From assembly GCF_025244925.1 (NCBI RefSeq), contig NZ_CP104275.1, positions 2,046,001-2,110,000 on the forward strand: 64,000 nt of DNA, read 5' to 3'. Position numbers and translations under genes: made by a program. Source of the DNA: Arthrobacter zhaoxinii (GTDB taxonomy: Bacteria; Actinomycetota; Actinomycetes; Actinomycetales; Micrococcaceae). The notes below the pieces were generated by a model. The model searched no databases, was not told the origin of the DNA, and worked only from the letters and a program-made list of their open reading frames with translations. Positions 34,928 through 43,077 of the stretch are shown piece by piece (the stretch's first letter is position 1; every line of letters begins with the position of its first letter).

Positions 34928-35433
34928 GCCGGCTTCTGCGACTGATGTGTCCAAAACTTTTCCAATCCTTCGTTAACCTTGGCAACGTCCTCGGACGTGC
35001 CCATGAGTTCAAATCGATACAGCACGGGGACCTGGCATTTCACGGCAATGATGTCTGCCGCGAGGCAATAGGTTTCCCCGAAGTTTGTGTTGCCCGCCCC
35101 GATCACTCCCCGGATCAAGGAGCGGTTGTGCTCGCTGTTCAGGAACTTGATGACCTGTTTTGGAACGGCACCCCGGGCCGCTGCGCCCGGCTGGGCTGCC
35201 GTCCCGCCGTAGGTGGGAAGCAGCAGCACGTACGGGCTGCGGGCGAGCAGGGTGGGCTGGGAGGTGTGGAGCGGAAGCTGCGCCGCGCGGATCCCGAGCT
35301 TTTCCACAAAGCGGCGGGTGTACCCGGAGGCTGAGGAGAAGTAAATCAGGGACGCATCCGTTTCCGGCTGCCCATTCCCTGCGGATGCCGATGCCGGCCC
35401 GAGGCCGGCCTGGTCTGCCATCCCCAGTGTCAT
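34924..35433 (-). CDS. nrdI: NrdI flavodoxin-like protein
   Basis: NrdI provides the oxidant that activates the manganese cofactor of NrdF through FMN. The 169-residue frame has the flavodoxin start [20 protein letters not shown], the VLLLPTYGG loop and the [17 protein letters not shown] segment. Compared with the usual 130-150 residues it has about 25 extra N-terminal residues and an Ala/Gly-rich insert ([11 protein letters not shown]) before the KFLNSEHN helix. An ATG at 35421 is an alternative start. It overlaps nrdE by four bases. Confidence 0.93.
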   Translation of the reverse strand: MTLGMADQAGLGPASASAGNGQPETDASLIYFSSASGYTRRFVEKLGIRAAQLPLHTSQPTLLARSPYVLLLPTYGGTAAQPGAAARGAVPKQVIKFLNSEHNRSLIRGVIGAGNTNFGETYCLAADIIAVKCQVPVLYRFELMGTSEDVAKVNEGLEKFWTHQSQKPA

Positions 35434-35542
35434 GGTTGCTGCGCTCCTGACGGGTACTGCGCGGGTGGTGCGTGGTGCGGATGATGCGAGGTGCTGCGGA
35501 ACCGGGAACCCCCGGGGGTTCCCGGCCGCCCTTCGGCGGTGC

Positions 35543-35788
35543 CTAGGCTACGGAGGAAACCTGTGCCTGGGCCAGCTCTTCGATCTTGTCGGGCCGGAAG
35601 CCGGACCAGGAGTCCTGCTCGGTGACGACAACGGGTGCCTGCATGTAGCCCATGGCACGAACGCGCTCGAGGGCCTCGGGGTCCTGCGACATGTCCACGC
35701 TCTGGTACACAATGCCCTTCTTGTCGAGGGCGCGGTAAGTGGCGTTGCACTGTACGCAGGCGGGCTTGGTGTAAACCGTAACGGTCAT
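35543..35788 (-). CDS. nrdH: NrdH glutaredoxin-like protein
   Basis: The 81-residue protein has the redox motif CVQC at residues 11-14 and the NrdH signature [11 protein letters not shown] near the end. It passes electrons from thioredoxin reductase to NrdE. It is the first gene of nrdHIEF and its 5' region carries NrdR boxes about 130 bases upstream. The 109 bases between nrdH and nrdI have no gene. Confidence 0.95.
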   Translation of the reverse strand: MTVTVYTKPACVQCNATYRALDKKGIVYQSVDMSQDPEALERVRAMGYMQAPVVVTEQDSWSGFRPDKIEELAQAQVSSVA

Positions 35789-35916
35789 GGCGTGGTCTCC
35801 CCTAGTGAAGCGTGAAGTCTGTTCTGTGATGCTGGATGGAGCTGGTGATGCGGGACGTTCGCGGTGCTGGAAATCTGCTTGCGGAGCTTCGTGAAGCTCC
35901 CGAAGTCTGTTCCTAG

Positions 35917-35957
35917 ATACTACATCCAGTTCCCTGCCCAGACACTACATCTAGTGC
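35917..35957. promoter_or_regulatory. Pair of NrdR boxes upstream of nrdH
   Basis: ACACTACATCTAGTGC at 35942-35957 is close to the NrdR consensus acaCwAtATaTwGtgt, and ATACTACATCCAGTTC at 35917-35932 is a weaker second copy. They lie 25 bases apart centre to centre. NrdR-ATP/dATP should repress the operon here. The 438-base gap between nrdH and the LysR gene holds no ORF that I trust; the remainder is promoter DNA. Confidence 0.75.
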
Positions 35958-36164
35958 GCCCCCCGAGGCGGAACCCCTACATGATGTATTACAAGTATGT
36001 CATTACATGGGGCGTCCGTCCACAGTTTGTGCACAGGCGGTGCCCCGTTATTCGGCGGATTTCCGGAGCTCGGCGGAGGTTCTCCACAGCCTGTGCAGAA
36101 CGCAATGCACATGTGATGAGGCAGGCAAGATTCGTGCGTGTCGCGTACCGTGGGCGTGTCGGCC

Positions 36165-36184
36165 CTAGTGCCGGCCAACACTAG
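36165..36184. promoter_or_regulatory. Inverted repeat upstream of LysR-type gene
   Basis: CTAGTG at 36165-36170 and CACTAG at 36179-36184 are inverted around eight bases, 43 bases before the regulator ATG. It could be its autoregulatory site; the right arm also resembles half of an NrdR box. Confidence 0.4.
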
Positions 36185-36226
36185 ATATTGTGGTCGACGC
36201 CGCCGGGCAAGGAAGGAGGGCACAGG

Positions 36227-37147
36227 ATGGTAAACCCCGTGCACTTGAAGACGCTGCTGGAGGTGATCCGCACCGGATCATTTGCCGCCGCCGCCCTGCG
36301 GCTGGGCTACACCGCCTCGGCAGTGTCCCAGCAGATGTCCGCTCTGGAGAAGGACACCGGAGCGCGCCTGTTCGAGCGTTCCGCCCGCACCGCTGCTCCC
36401 ACGGACGCCGCCGTCGTCATGGCCAGGCACGCCGTCAAGGTCCTTACTGACATGGACGCCCTCCTGGCTGCCGCAGCTCGGCCCGGGCCGGGCAGCGGGC
36501 ACGAGCTGCGGCTCGGCATCTTCCCCAGCCTCGCTACCTTTGCCCTGCCGGAGCTGCTTGCCTCACCCCGGTGGGTGGACCTGGGGATTGAGCTGCTGCT
36601 GTCCGTGGCTGAGCCCGCGCAGACCATCCAGGGCCTGCGTACCGGCGGCAACCTCGACGTCGCACTGGTGTATCAGGTGGGCCAGGGCGGACTGGCCTGG
36701 CCCTCCTCGATCAGCCGCCGGTGGCTGGGCGATGACAACTTCCGGGTGGTGCTGCCCGAGTCCTGGGGCATCCGCAGCGGCGCCGAGGTGACGGCTGAAC
36801 AGCTGGCGGGGATGCCCTGGATCATGCACCACCCCGGCACCCCGGACGCCCTGGTGATTGAACGGCTCTTCGCCAGCTGCAGCCTGCACCCGCAGGTCGC
36901 CGCGTACTGCGATGACTTCAACGCCAGCCTGGCCATGGCGTCCGCCGGTCTGGGCGCGGCGCTGGTGCCGGAACTGGCGATGCTGAGCCGCCCCGCCGGC
37001 ACGGTGGTGCTGGACGTCCCCGAGATCCGGCTGGCGCGGAGCATCTTCGCCCTGCTGATTCATGAACAGAACGTCCAGGTCGGGCTTTTCCTGGACCGGC
37101 TGGCCGAGGTGCTGGGCCGCCGCAGCATAGTGCCGCTCCCCACATAA
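36227..37147 (+). CDS. LysR family transcriptional regulator
   Basis: The 306-residue protein has the LysR HTH at residues 1-60 (HLKTLLEVIRTGSFAAAALR and TASAVSQQMSALEKDTGARL) and an effector-binding domain from about 88. The ATG at 36227 is chosen because GGAAGGAGG precedes it and it directly begins the HTH. It lies 58 bases upstream of the FUSC gene on the same strand, which may be its target or partner. The ligand is unknown. Confidence 0.92.
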   Translation: MVNPVHLKTLLEVIRTGSFAAAALRLGYTASAVSQQMSALEKDTGARLFERSARTAAPTDAAVVMARHAVKVLTDMDALLAAAARPGPGSGHELRLGIFPSLATFALPELLASPRWVDLGIELLLSVAEPAQTIQGLRTGGNLDVALVYQVGQGGLAWPSSISRRWLGDDNFRVVLPESWGIRSGAEVTAEQLAGMPWIMHHPGTPDALVIERLFASCSLHPQVAAYCDDFNASLAMASAGLGAALVPELAMLSRPAGTVVLDVPEIRLARSIFALLIHEQNVQVGLFLDRLAEVLGRRSIVPLPT

Positions 37148-37205
37148 GGCCCGCTGCAGGGCGAAAAAGTCGTTTCCCGGGGAACGCCCGGGCCATACTC
37201 GAATC

Positions 37206-38306
37206 ATGACCACTGGCGAAAAAACCATCTCCAAACGGTCATTGAGTGCCGTTACCAACCGGGTAACCGGAGTCCTGCGTGTCACCCGCTTCCAGCTCGC
37301 CTTCAAGGCAACCCTCGCGGTCGGCATCGCCTGGACACTCGCCCCGCATGTGCCCGGGGTAGCTTCGCAGTACCCGTATTACGCACCGCTGGGTGCCATT
37401 GTCAGCATGTACCCCACGGTGTCCGGTTCCTTCCGCACCGGCATGGAGACCCTGGCGGGACTGGTGACCGGCATGCTCCTCGCGCTGGGGGCACTGCTGA
37501 TCGGCACCCCGAACGTCTGGACCATTTCCGTGATCGTCGGGATTGGCGTGCTGCTCGGCGGGCTGTCCTTCCTGGGCGCGTCCGGCCGTGAATACGTGCC
37601 GATGGCTGCGTTGTTCGTGCTGCTCCTGGGCGGCGACGATCCGGACGGCTACTCGTTCGGCTACGGCGTGCAGATGCTGGTCGGTGTTGGTGTCGGGCTG
37701 GCCGTGAATGCCCTTGTCTTCCCGCCCCTGCACCTGAACGGCGCCGTCAACGGGCTGGTGACGCTGCGGAAATCGCTGGCGCGGCAGCTGCGGGACATGG
37801 GCACGGCGCTGGAGGAAACCTGGCCGCCGAAGCACGAGGACTGGTCCCAGCGCGAGAGTGAACTGGATACCCTGACCAAAGAGGTCCGGGAAGCCGTGGA
37901 GCTGGCCGACACCAGCCGGCACGGAAACATCCGCAGCCGCAAGTACAGCCGTGATTTCACTGCCGACTACCGGGCGCTGCGGGCCATGGAACGCGCCACC
38001 CGGCACGTGAAGGATATGACGGAAGTGCTCACGGATGCGATCTGGCGCAATCCCGAACATGTGGCCGTCCCGGCTGCCCTGACCGTACCGCTGGCCAAGG
38101 CCGTGAACGGCTGCGCAGAAGCGGTGGAGATCTGGGATCCCGAAAGCGAGGAGCACGCGACGGCCACCCAGGCACTCGTGGAGCTGGTGCGGCTGGTCAA
38201 CACCTCAGGCTCGGCCGAGAGCCCGGTGGATGCGACGGCGGCACTGGCCATGGACCTGCGCCGCATCCTGCGGATCATCAATACGGAGTCCGACGACGAC
38301 GCCTAG
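37206..38306 (+). CDS. FUSC family (aromatic acid exporter-like) membrane protein
   Basis: The 366-residue protein has about six membrane segments in residues 30-185 (FKATLAVGIAWTLAP, LGAIVSMYPTVSGSF, AGLVTGMLLALGALLIG and so on). A long cytoplasmic helical region with many charged residues follows. This is the FUSC/AaeB/YccS arrangement, half-size, so it may dimerise. Such pumps export aromatic acids or phenolic compounds. The preceding LysR gene suggests ligand-induced expression. Confidence 0.85.
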   Translation: MTTGEKTISKRSLSAVTNRVTGVLRVTRFQLAFKATLAVGIAWTLAPHVPGVASQYPYYAPLGAIVSMYPTVSGSFRTGMETLAGLVTGMLLALGALLIGTPNVWTISVIVGIGVLLGGLSFLGASGREYVPMAALFVLLLGGDDPDGYSFGYGVQMLVGVGVGLAVNALVFPPLHLNGAVNGLVTLRKSLARQLRDMGTALEETWPPKHEDWSQRESELDTLTKEVREAVELADTSRHGNIRSRKYSRDFTADYRALRAMERATRHVKDMTEVLTDAIWRNPEHVAVPAALTVPLAKAVNGCAEAVEIWDPESEEHATATQALVELVRLVNTSGSAESPVDATAALAMDLRRILRIINTESDDDA

Positions 38307-38635
38307 GCCGTGTTCCTGTCCTGCCTGCCGGCGAAAGGCCCGCCCCGGATTTCCGCCGCTGATTCGCCAACGCTAATGCGGAAGACTTCGCCGGGTAAAG
38401 CCGCCGTTCTGAAAATAATTGAATTCCCGCAATAAGCGTGCAATGACAGGCATTCAGGAGTATTCGGCGTTCCTCCCTGGAATCCGCAAGGTTGACACTG
38501 TCCCGCGGAAAAGCAAGACTGCGAAACAGAAAGACACAGTGCACTGCGTATCACAAAGCACCATCCGTAGGGGTCAGCCGCCCGGAAATCCGGGGTAGAC
38601 AACATGGAGGGCCTCCCCAATTAAAGGGGGAACGA
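38307..38635. other. 329-base intergenic region without a supported gene
   Basis: No reading frame here has ribosome-site and codon support. It contains a TTGACA at 38492 that could be a -35 element but no convincing -10. The last bases, AAAGGGGG, are the ribosome site for the lipoprotein ATG at 38636. Confidence 0.5.
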
Positions 38636-39115
38636 ATGTCAGTGAAACAACGCAGAAATATCCTGCCGGGATTAGCCGCATTTTCGCTTGCAGCCATATC
38701 CCTGGCGAGTTGCTCTCCAGCAGACACGGCGGAAGGTTCCGCTGCCCCGGCGACGTCAGCTAGCCAGAGTCCGGGAAACGACCCCTCCGGATCGGCCTCC
38801 CCGGTCTCGGCGCCGGACCAGGGCGATGCCGTCCTCGTTACCCGGATGGAGGAGCCGGACGGCGGCAGCTTCGCCGTCCATGGTCTCCGTAGTGATGCCG
38901 AGGCCCTCACCTTCCACGCAAACTGTGCCCGGGCCAGCACCGTCACCGTTGACGTGGCGAAGCTCGGACCTGTGACGTTCACGTGTGGGCAGCATGGTGC
39001 AACCACCACCGCGACGGTGGATGCCCGGCCCGCCGCAGGCATCATTGACGTGACGGTGACCGGGGAGGAAAGCGTTGCCTGGGGTGTGACCATCACCGAG
39101 GACGAACTGCGCTAA
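38636..39115 (+). CDS. Hypothetical lipoprotein
   Basis: The 159-residue protein begins with a basic n-region and lipobox: MSVKQRRNILPGLAAFSLAA then ISLASC, with Cys about residue 26. A Ser/Pro/Ala-rich linker follows. The C-terminal 90 residues form beta strands with FHANCARASTVTVDVAKLG and PVTFTCGQHG, whose two Cys could pair. I do not recognise the family. It is exported and membrane-tethered. A strong hairpin terminator follows the stop. Confidence 0.75.
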   Translation: MSVKQRRNILPGLAAFSLAAISLASCSPADTAEGSAAPATSASQSPGNDPSGSASPVSAPDQGDAVLVTRMEEPDGGSFAVHGLRSDAEALTFHANCARASTVTVDVAKLGPVTFTCGQHGATTTATVDARPAAGIIDVTVTGEESVAWGVTITEDELR

Positions 39116-39119
39116 ACGC

Positions 39120-39162
39120 AAAACGGCTCGTGTCCCGGGATATTCCGGGACACGAGCCGTTT
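39120..39162. terminator. Long perfect hairpin, bidirectional terminator
   Basis: AAACGGCTCGTGTCCCGG at 39121-39138 pairs with CCGGGACACGAGCCGTTT at 39145-39162, giving an 18-bp stem with a six-base GATATT loop. It ends in TTTTA. It separates the lipoprotein gene from the convergent App1 gene. Confidence 0.85.
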
Positions 39163-39180
39163 TATGTGAAATGCGGGGGT

Positions 39181-40254
39181 CTAGCCCTCGTCCGTCAGCA
39201 GACCAATCTCGGCGAGCTGACGGGCCATCCCGGCGCCGTCGGGGGCGTAGATCCACGGCACGTCCACCGGGGTCTCCCCCGGCTTCCCGGTCCGTCCACC
39301 GGCGAGCACCGCTTCGCCGGCCGAGAGCTGGCGGATGGCGATGGCCCGGACGTTCTCCGGGTGGCGCTTAGCGAAGTCCGCATAGATCTCTTCGTCGTGC
39401 TGGCCGTTGTCGCCGATCAGCAGCCACTTGATATCCGGGAACTCCTGGGCCAGCCGTTCCAGCTGGGTGCGCTTGTGCGCCTGGCCGCTGCGGAACCAGC
39501 GGTCCGTGGTGGGACCCCAGTCGGTCAGCAGCAGCGGACCGGCCGGATACAGGTTGCGGGTAATGAACCGGGTCAGGGTGGCGGCCACATTCCAGGCACC
39601 TGTGGAGAGGTAGAGCACGGGGCCTACGGGGTTCTCCCGTGCCAGCCGGTCCATCATCACCGACATGCCGGGCGTGGGCGTGCGGGCATGCTCATCGAGG
39701 ACAAAGGTGTTCCACGCTGCCAGCATCGGACGCGGCAGGGCGGTGACCATGATCGTGTCGTCAATGTCGGACACCACACCCACCTCCGCGGCAGGATCCA
39801 CTACGTAGATCGGTGCAGTGGTTTCTTCGCCGTCTTCGGAACGAAGCAGAACGGTGGTCCAGCCCGGTGCCAGGTCCGCCGGGAGGACGGCGTCCACCAC
39901 TCCCCCGCGGTCAGCGGTGACCACATGCTTCTGGTCGCCCACGACGACGGTGACGGTCGCCTTGTTCACGGGCGGGCTCATGAAGTTCCGCCAGCCGCGG
40001 ATGCCGTCGGCAATCGCCTTGGACGCCATCGACTTTTCCGCACCGTCGAAATAGCCGGGCTTGGCCAGGATGACCCGGCCCAGGACCCGCACCCATTCGG
40101 TGGAGCCGTACCCGGTGAAAGGCAGGACGGTCTGCACATCGCCCCGTTTGCGGGCACGTTCGTCACGCCATGCGTGGAGGGAATCCTCCATGCGCATGCC
40201 GAGGTGGGCCACCGGGGTCTTGTCCGCCGGGCGGGCGAGGGGGTTTTTAGTCAT
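39181..40254 (-). CDS. App1-type phosphatase domain protein (DUF2183)
   Basis: The 357-residue protein has the App1/DUF2183 phosphatidate-phosphatase-like core with the HAD nucleophile motif VSDIDDTI (D-x-D-x-T type), STGAWNV, LLTDWGPTTDRWF and WLLIGDNGQHDEEIYADF. The N-terminal 140 residues form a separate domain including VLGRVILAKPGYFDGAEKSM. Yeast App1 dephosphorylates phosphatidic acid. In bacteria the substrate is unknown. It is soluble and stands alone. Confidence 0.88.
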   Translation of the reverse strand: MTKNPLARPADKTPVAHLGMRMEDSLHAWRDERARKRGDVQTVLPFTGYGSTEWVRVLGRVILAKPGYFDGAEKSMASKAIADGIRGWRNFMSPPVNKATVTVVVGDQKHVVTADRGGVVDAVLPADLAPGWTTVLLRSEDGEETTAPIYVVDPAAEVGVVSDIDDTIMVTALPRPMLAAWNTFVLDEHARTPTPGMSVMMDRLARENPVGPVLYLSTGAWNVAATLTRFITRNLYPAGPLLLTDWGPTTDRWFRSGQAHKRTQLERLAQEFPDIKWLLIGDNGQHDEEIYADFAKRHPENVRAIAIRQLSAGEAVLAGGRTGKPGETPVDVPWIYAPDGAGMARQLAEIGLLTDEG

Positions 40255-40316
40255 ATTCCTAGTCTGTCAGATGCTTCGATCGGAGGTATTCGCCGGTCTT
40301 CCGACGGACCTCCCGG

Positions 40317-41414
40317 CTAGATGCGGTACTTGGACCGGACCGGGCAGTCGAACGGGTCACGAGCTGAGAGGCCAACCTCGTTGAGGTACCGGACCACAAT
40401 GCCGTAGGACTGCACCAGGGTGGTTTCGGTGTAGGGAATGGAGTGCTTGGCACAGTGTTCCTTCACCAGCTGGCTGGCCCGGGCCAGGTGCGGCCGGGGC
40501 ATGCTCGGGAACAGGTGGTGCTCCACCTGGTAATTCAGTCCACCCATCAGGGTGTTCATGCCGCGGCCGACAATATTGCGTGAGGTCAGCACCTGGCGGC
40601 CGAGGAAGTCCACCTTGGAGTCCCGGGGAAGGATCGGCATGCCCTTGTGGTTCGGGGCGAAGGATGCGCCCATGTAGACGCCGAAGACTGCGAGCTGCAC
40701 GCCGATGAAGGCGAAGGCCATTCCCACCGGCAGGAAGAAGAACACGGCGGCCAGATACAGGCCCAGACGCGTGAACACCATGACCAGTTCAGAGATACGG
40801 CCCTTGACCTGCTTGTTCGCAAAGAGGTGCTTGATGGATGTCGCATGCAGGTTGATGCCCTCGAGCATCAGCAGCGGGAAGAACAGCCAGCCCTGGCGGC
40901 GGGCGAACCACGCCATGAAGCCCTTTTGCCGAGCGGCCTGCTCGGGCAGGAAGGAGATGGTGTCCATGTCGATGTCCGGATCCTTGCCCACCGTATTGGG
41001 GTTGGCATGGTGCCGGCTGTGCTTGTTCATCCACCACTGGTAGCTGATGCCGACGACGGCGTTGGCCACGAACTTCCCGGCGCGGTCATTCGCCGGTCCC
41101 GATTCGAAGACCTGCCGGTGCGAGGCCTCGTGGGCAATAAAGGCAAGCTGGGTCAGCAGGATGCCCAGTGCGGCGGCGATAAGCAGCTGGAACCAGCTTT
41201 CCCCGATAAAGAAGGACCCGGTGGCAGCGGCAACGAGACCGAGGCACAGAAACACGAACGTGGTGATGTAGAAAGAGCGGCGGCGCTTCAGCAGCCCTTC
41301 GTCACGGACTGCTTTGAGCAGTCCGGAGTAGGTGCTGGTCACGTTGTTCCGGCGCGGTTTCTTTTCGCTCGGGGTTTCTTCAACGGGTGCAGTGGAGGAT
41401 GCGGTTACGCTCAT
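40317..41414 (-). CDS. Fatty acid desaturase (front-end type)
   Basis: The 365-residue protein has two pairs of membrane helices and the three His boxes HEASH, HSRHH and QVEHH. The Gln in the third box is typical of front-end (delta-5/6-like) desaturases and linoleoyl-CoA relatives. No cytochrome b5 domain is present, so electrons come from a separate ferredoxin. It introduces double bases in membrane acyl chains, which helps in the cold. The start at 41414 (MSVTASS) is chosen because upstream sequence is not family-like. Confidence 0.88.
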   Translation of the reverse strand: MSVTASSTAPVEETPSEKKPRRNNVTSTYSGLLKAVRDEGLLKRRRSFYITTFVFLCLGLVAAATGSFFIGESWFQLLIAAALGILLTQLAFIAHEASHRQVFESGPANDRAGKFVANAVVGISYQWWMNKHSRHHANPNTVGKDPDIDMDTISFLPEQAARQKGFMAWFARRQGWLFFPLLMLEGINLHATSIKHLFANKQVKGRISELVMVFTRLGLYLAAVFFFLPVGMAFAFIGVQLAVFGVYMGASFAPNHKGMPILPRDSKVDFLGRQVLTSRNIVGRGMNTLMGGLNYQVEHHLFPSMPRPHLARASQLVKEHCAKHSIPYTETTLVQSYGIVVRYLNEVGLSARDPFDCPVRSKYRI

Positions 41415-41612
41415 TCTGCCTTCTGGTGGTGTACGACTTCCCAGCCGGCGTGATGAGCGGTTCCGCTCTACAGATGTGATCACCCTAACCCGGAAGTCTG
41501 GTATTTGTCTGTGACACTCCCGTGACCTTTGCCGCCGCCTCTCCGGACCGCCGGCAGGACGGGTCCCCGGCAGGCCCAGTACCATTGGCAGCAGCCGACC
41601 CGAAGGAGTGCC

Positions 41613-42317
41613 GTGACCACCGCACCGGCCCGCAGCAAGACCCCTGCCCTTCCCCGCTCGTGGTGGTGGGGGTTCCTGCCTTTCGCAGCGGCCTCTGCCG
41701 TCCATATCGGGGCGCGGGCGGTCGAAGCAACCGACATCGCCGAACCCACCAAGCTCACCCTGATGCCGCTGCTGGCGGCCGCGGCCCTGTGGGGCGGGCG
41801 GAGCCTGTTCAGCGGGCCCGCCGGCCGGAAGCTGCCGGCCGTACTGCTGCTGGCGGCACTGTTTTTCTCCTGGATCGGCGACGGGGCTGCCGCGTTCTTC
41901 CCCTCGGCACCGGAACTGCCGGTAATGCTCGGCTCCTTCGGGCTCGCGCACCTCTGTTACATCTGGCTGCTGGCACGGTATGCCGCAGCAGGCCCTCTTC
42001 CCCGGTGGGCACTGGTCTTTCCGCTGTGGTGGGTGCTGATGCTCGTGGTCCTCTGGCCGGCTCTCGGCGGTCTCGCCTTCGCCGTGGCAGCCTACGGCAT
42101 TGTCCTCGCAGGCACGGCGGCGACGGCGGCGCGGTGCCGTCCGATGGTGGCAGCCGGCGGCCTGCTGTTCCTGGCCTCGGACACCGTCCTCGCCTGCCGG
42201 ATTTTCCTGCCGGAACAGATGCCGGACTGGACCAGTCCCCTCGTGATGCTCACATACTGTGCGGGGCAGGGCCTGATTGTTGCCGGTGCCCTTCGCACCT
42301 GGGGGAACGCCCGCTGA
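41613..42317 (+). CDS. Lysoplasmalogenase-like membrane protein (YhhN/TMEM86)
   Basis: The 234-residue protein has about eight membrane helices in the YhhN pattern: AHLCYIWLLARYAAAG and LTYCAGQGLIVAGAL near the end, and a conserved FSWIGDGAAAFF (the D is conserved). Such proteins hydrolyse the vinyl ether of lysoplasmalogens in eukaryotes, while the bacterial substrate is less clear. The GTG at 41613 is preceded by GAAGGAG, which decides this start over the upstream frame. It is divergent from the desaturase and convergent with the Nudix gene. Confidence 0.82.
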   Translation: MTTAPARSKTPALPRSWWWGFLPFAAASAVHIGARAVEATDIAEPTKLTLMPLLAAAALWGGRSLFSGPAGRKLPAVLLLAALFFSWIGDGAAAFFPSAPELPVMLGSFGLAHLCYIWLLARYAAAGPLPRWALVFPLWWVLMLVVLWPALGGLAFAVAAYGIVLAGTAATAARCRPMVAAGGLLFLASDTVLACRIFLPEQMPDWTSPLVMLTYCAGQGLIVAGALRTWGNAR

Positions 42318-42333
42318 CCCGGGCGGTAAAGCG

Positions 42334-43077
42334 TCAGCTCTCCGCGGCGGGGCGGATCATCGGGGGGCTGAGATACTCGTCCCGAACGGTGAACACTGCG
42401 GCCGGGGCGCCCTTGCCACGGGCAACCTTGCGCCCGGTGTCATGCAGCGCGCCGGTCATCTTGCGGGTGAAGTTGCCGGCGTCGAGCTTGTCGGTGTTCC
42501 ACACGGCCTGGTAGACCCGGCGCAGCTGGTAGAGGGCGAACTCCCCGGGCAGGAGCCGCGCGGCGGCCAGGGTGTATTCGATTTTGCCGGCGAGGCGTTC
42601 AAGAGCGGCGGTGAGAATCTCGCGGTGGTCGAAGGCCAGCGTCTCCTGGGCGAGGACTTCGTACACGGGCAGCCATTGGGCTGCCGCACTGTCGGTGCCG
42701 GGATCGAGTGCGGGCAGGGTGCGGCCGTCCGTGGCGAGCAGCGCAAGGTGGGCGACGGAAACGACGCGCATGCGCGGGTCCCGTTTCGGGGAACTGTAGG
42801 TGGCGAGCTGCTCGACGTGGGCGCGGTGTGCCCCGAGGTCCAGTCCCGTCTCCTCCTCCAGCTCGCGCCAGGCGGCTGTAAGGGCGTCCTCATTCGGTCC
42901 GACGAACCCGCCCGGCAGCGCCAGGGACCCCTTGAAGGGATGTCCTCCGCGGCGGACGAAGGCTGCCTGGAGAGTGCTTCCGGTGACGGCGAAGACCACC
43001 AGATCCACGGTCAGCGCCACGGAGGGATACTCCCTGGGCGCGTAGTCCTGGAGGAACTGCTGTTCTTCGCCGGCCAT
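42334..43077 (-). CDS. Nudix hydrolase with C-terminal winged helix (NrtR family)
   Basis: The 247-residue protein has an intact Nudix box at residues 57-79, GFVGPNEDALTAAWRELEEE then TGL, that fits Gx5Ex7REUxEExGU. It follows the CoA/ADP-ribose-type ALPGG start. The C-terminal 90 residues (GEFALYQLRRVYQAVWN, NFTRKM) look like the NrtR winged helix. It may hydrolyse ADP-ribose, regulate NAD genes or do both. It overlaps the NadR stop by one base (TGATG), so it is the last gene of pnuC-nadR-nudix. Confidence 0.82.
   Translation of the reverse strand: MAGEEQQFLQDYAPREYPSVALTVDLVVFAVTGSTLQAAFVRRGGHPFKGSLALPGGFVGPNEDALTAAWRELEEETGLDLGAHRAHVEQLATYSSPKRDPRMRVVSVAHLALLATDGRTLPALDPGTDSAAAQWLPVYEVLAQETLAFDHREILTAALERLAGKIEYTLAAARLLPGEFALYQLRRVYQAVWNTDKLDAGNFTRKMTGALHDTGRKVARGKGAPAAVFTVRDEYLSPPMIRPAAES

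Noticed and set aside
36020-36100. DnaA-box-like TCCACA/TGTGCACA motifs
   Set aside because: They do not match TTATCCACA well and no dnaA or dnaN lies nearby, so an origin is unsupported.
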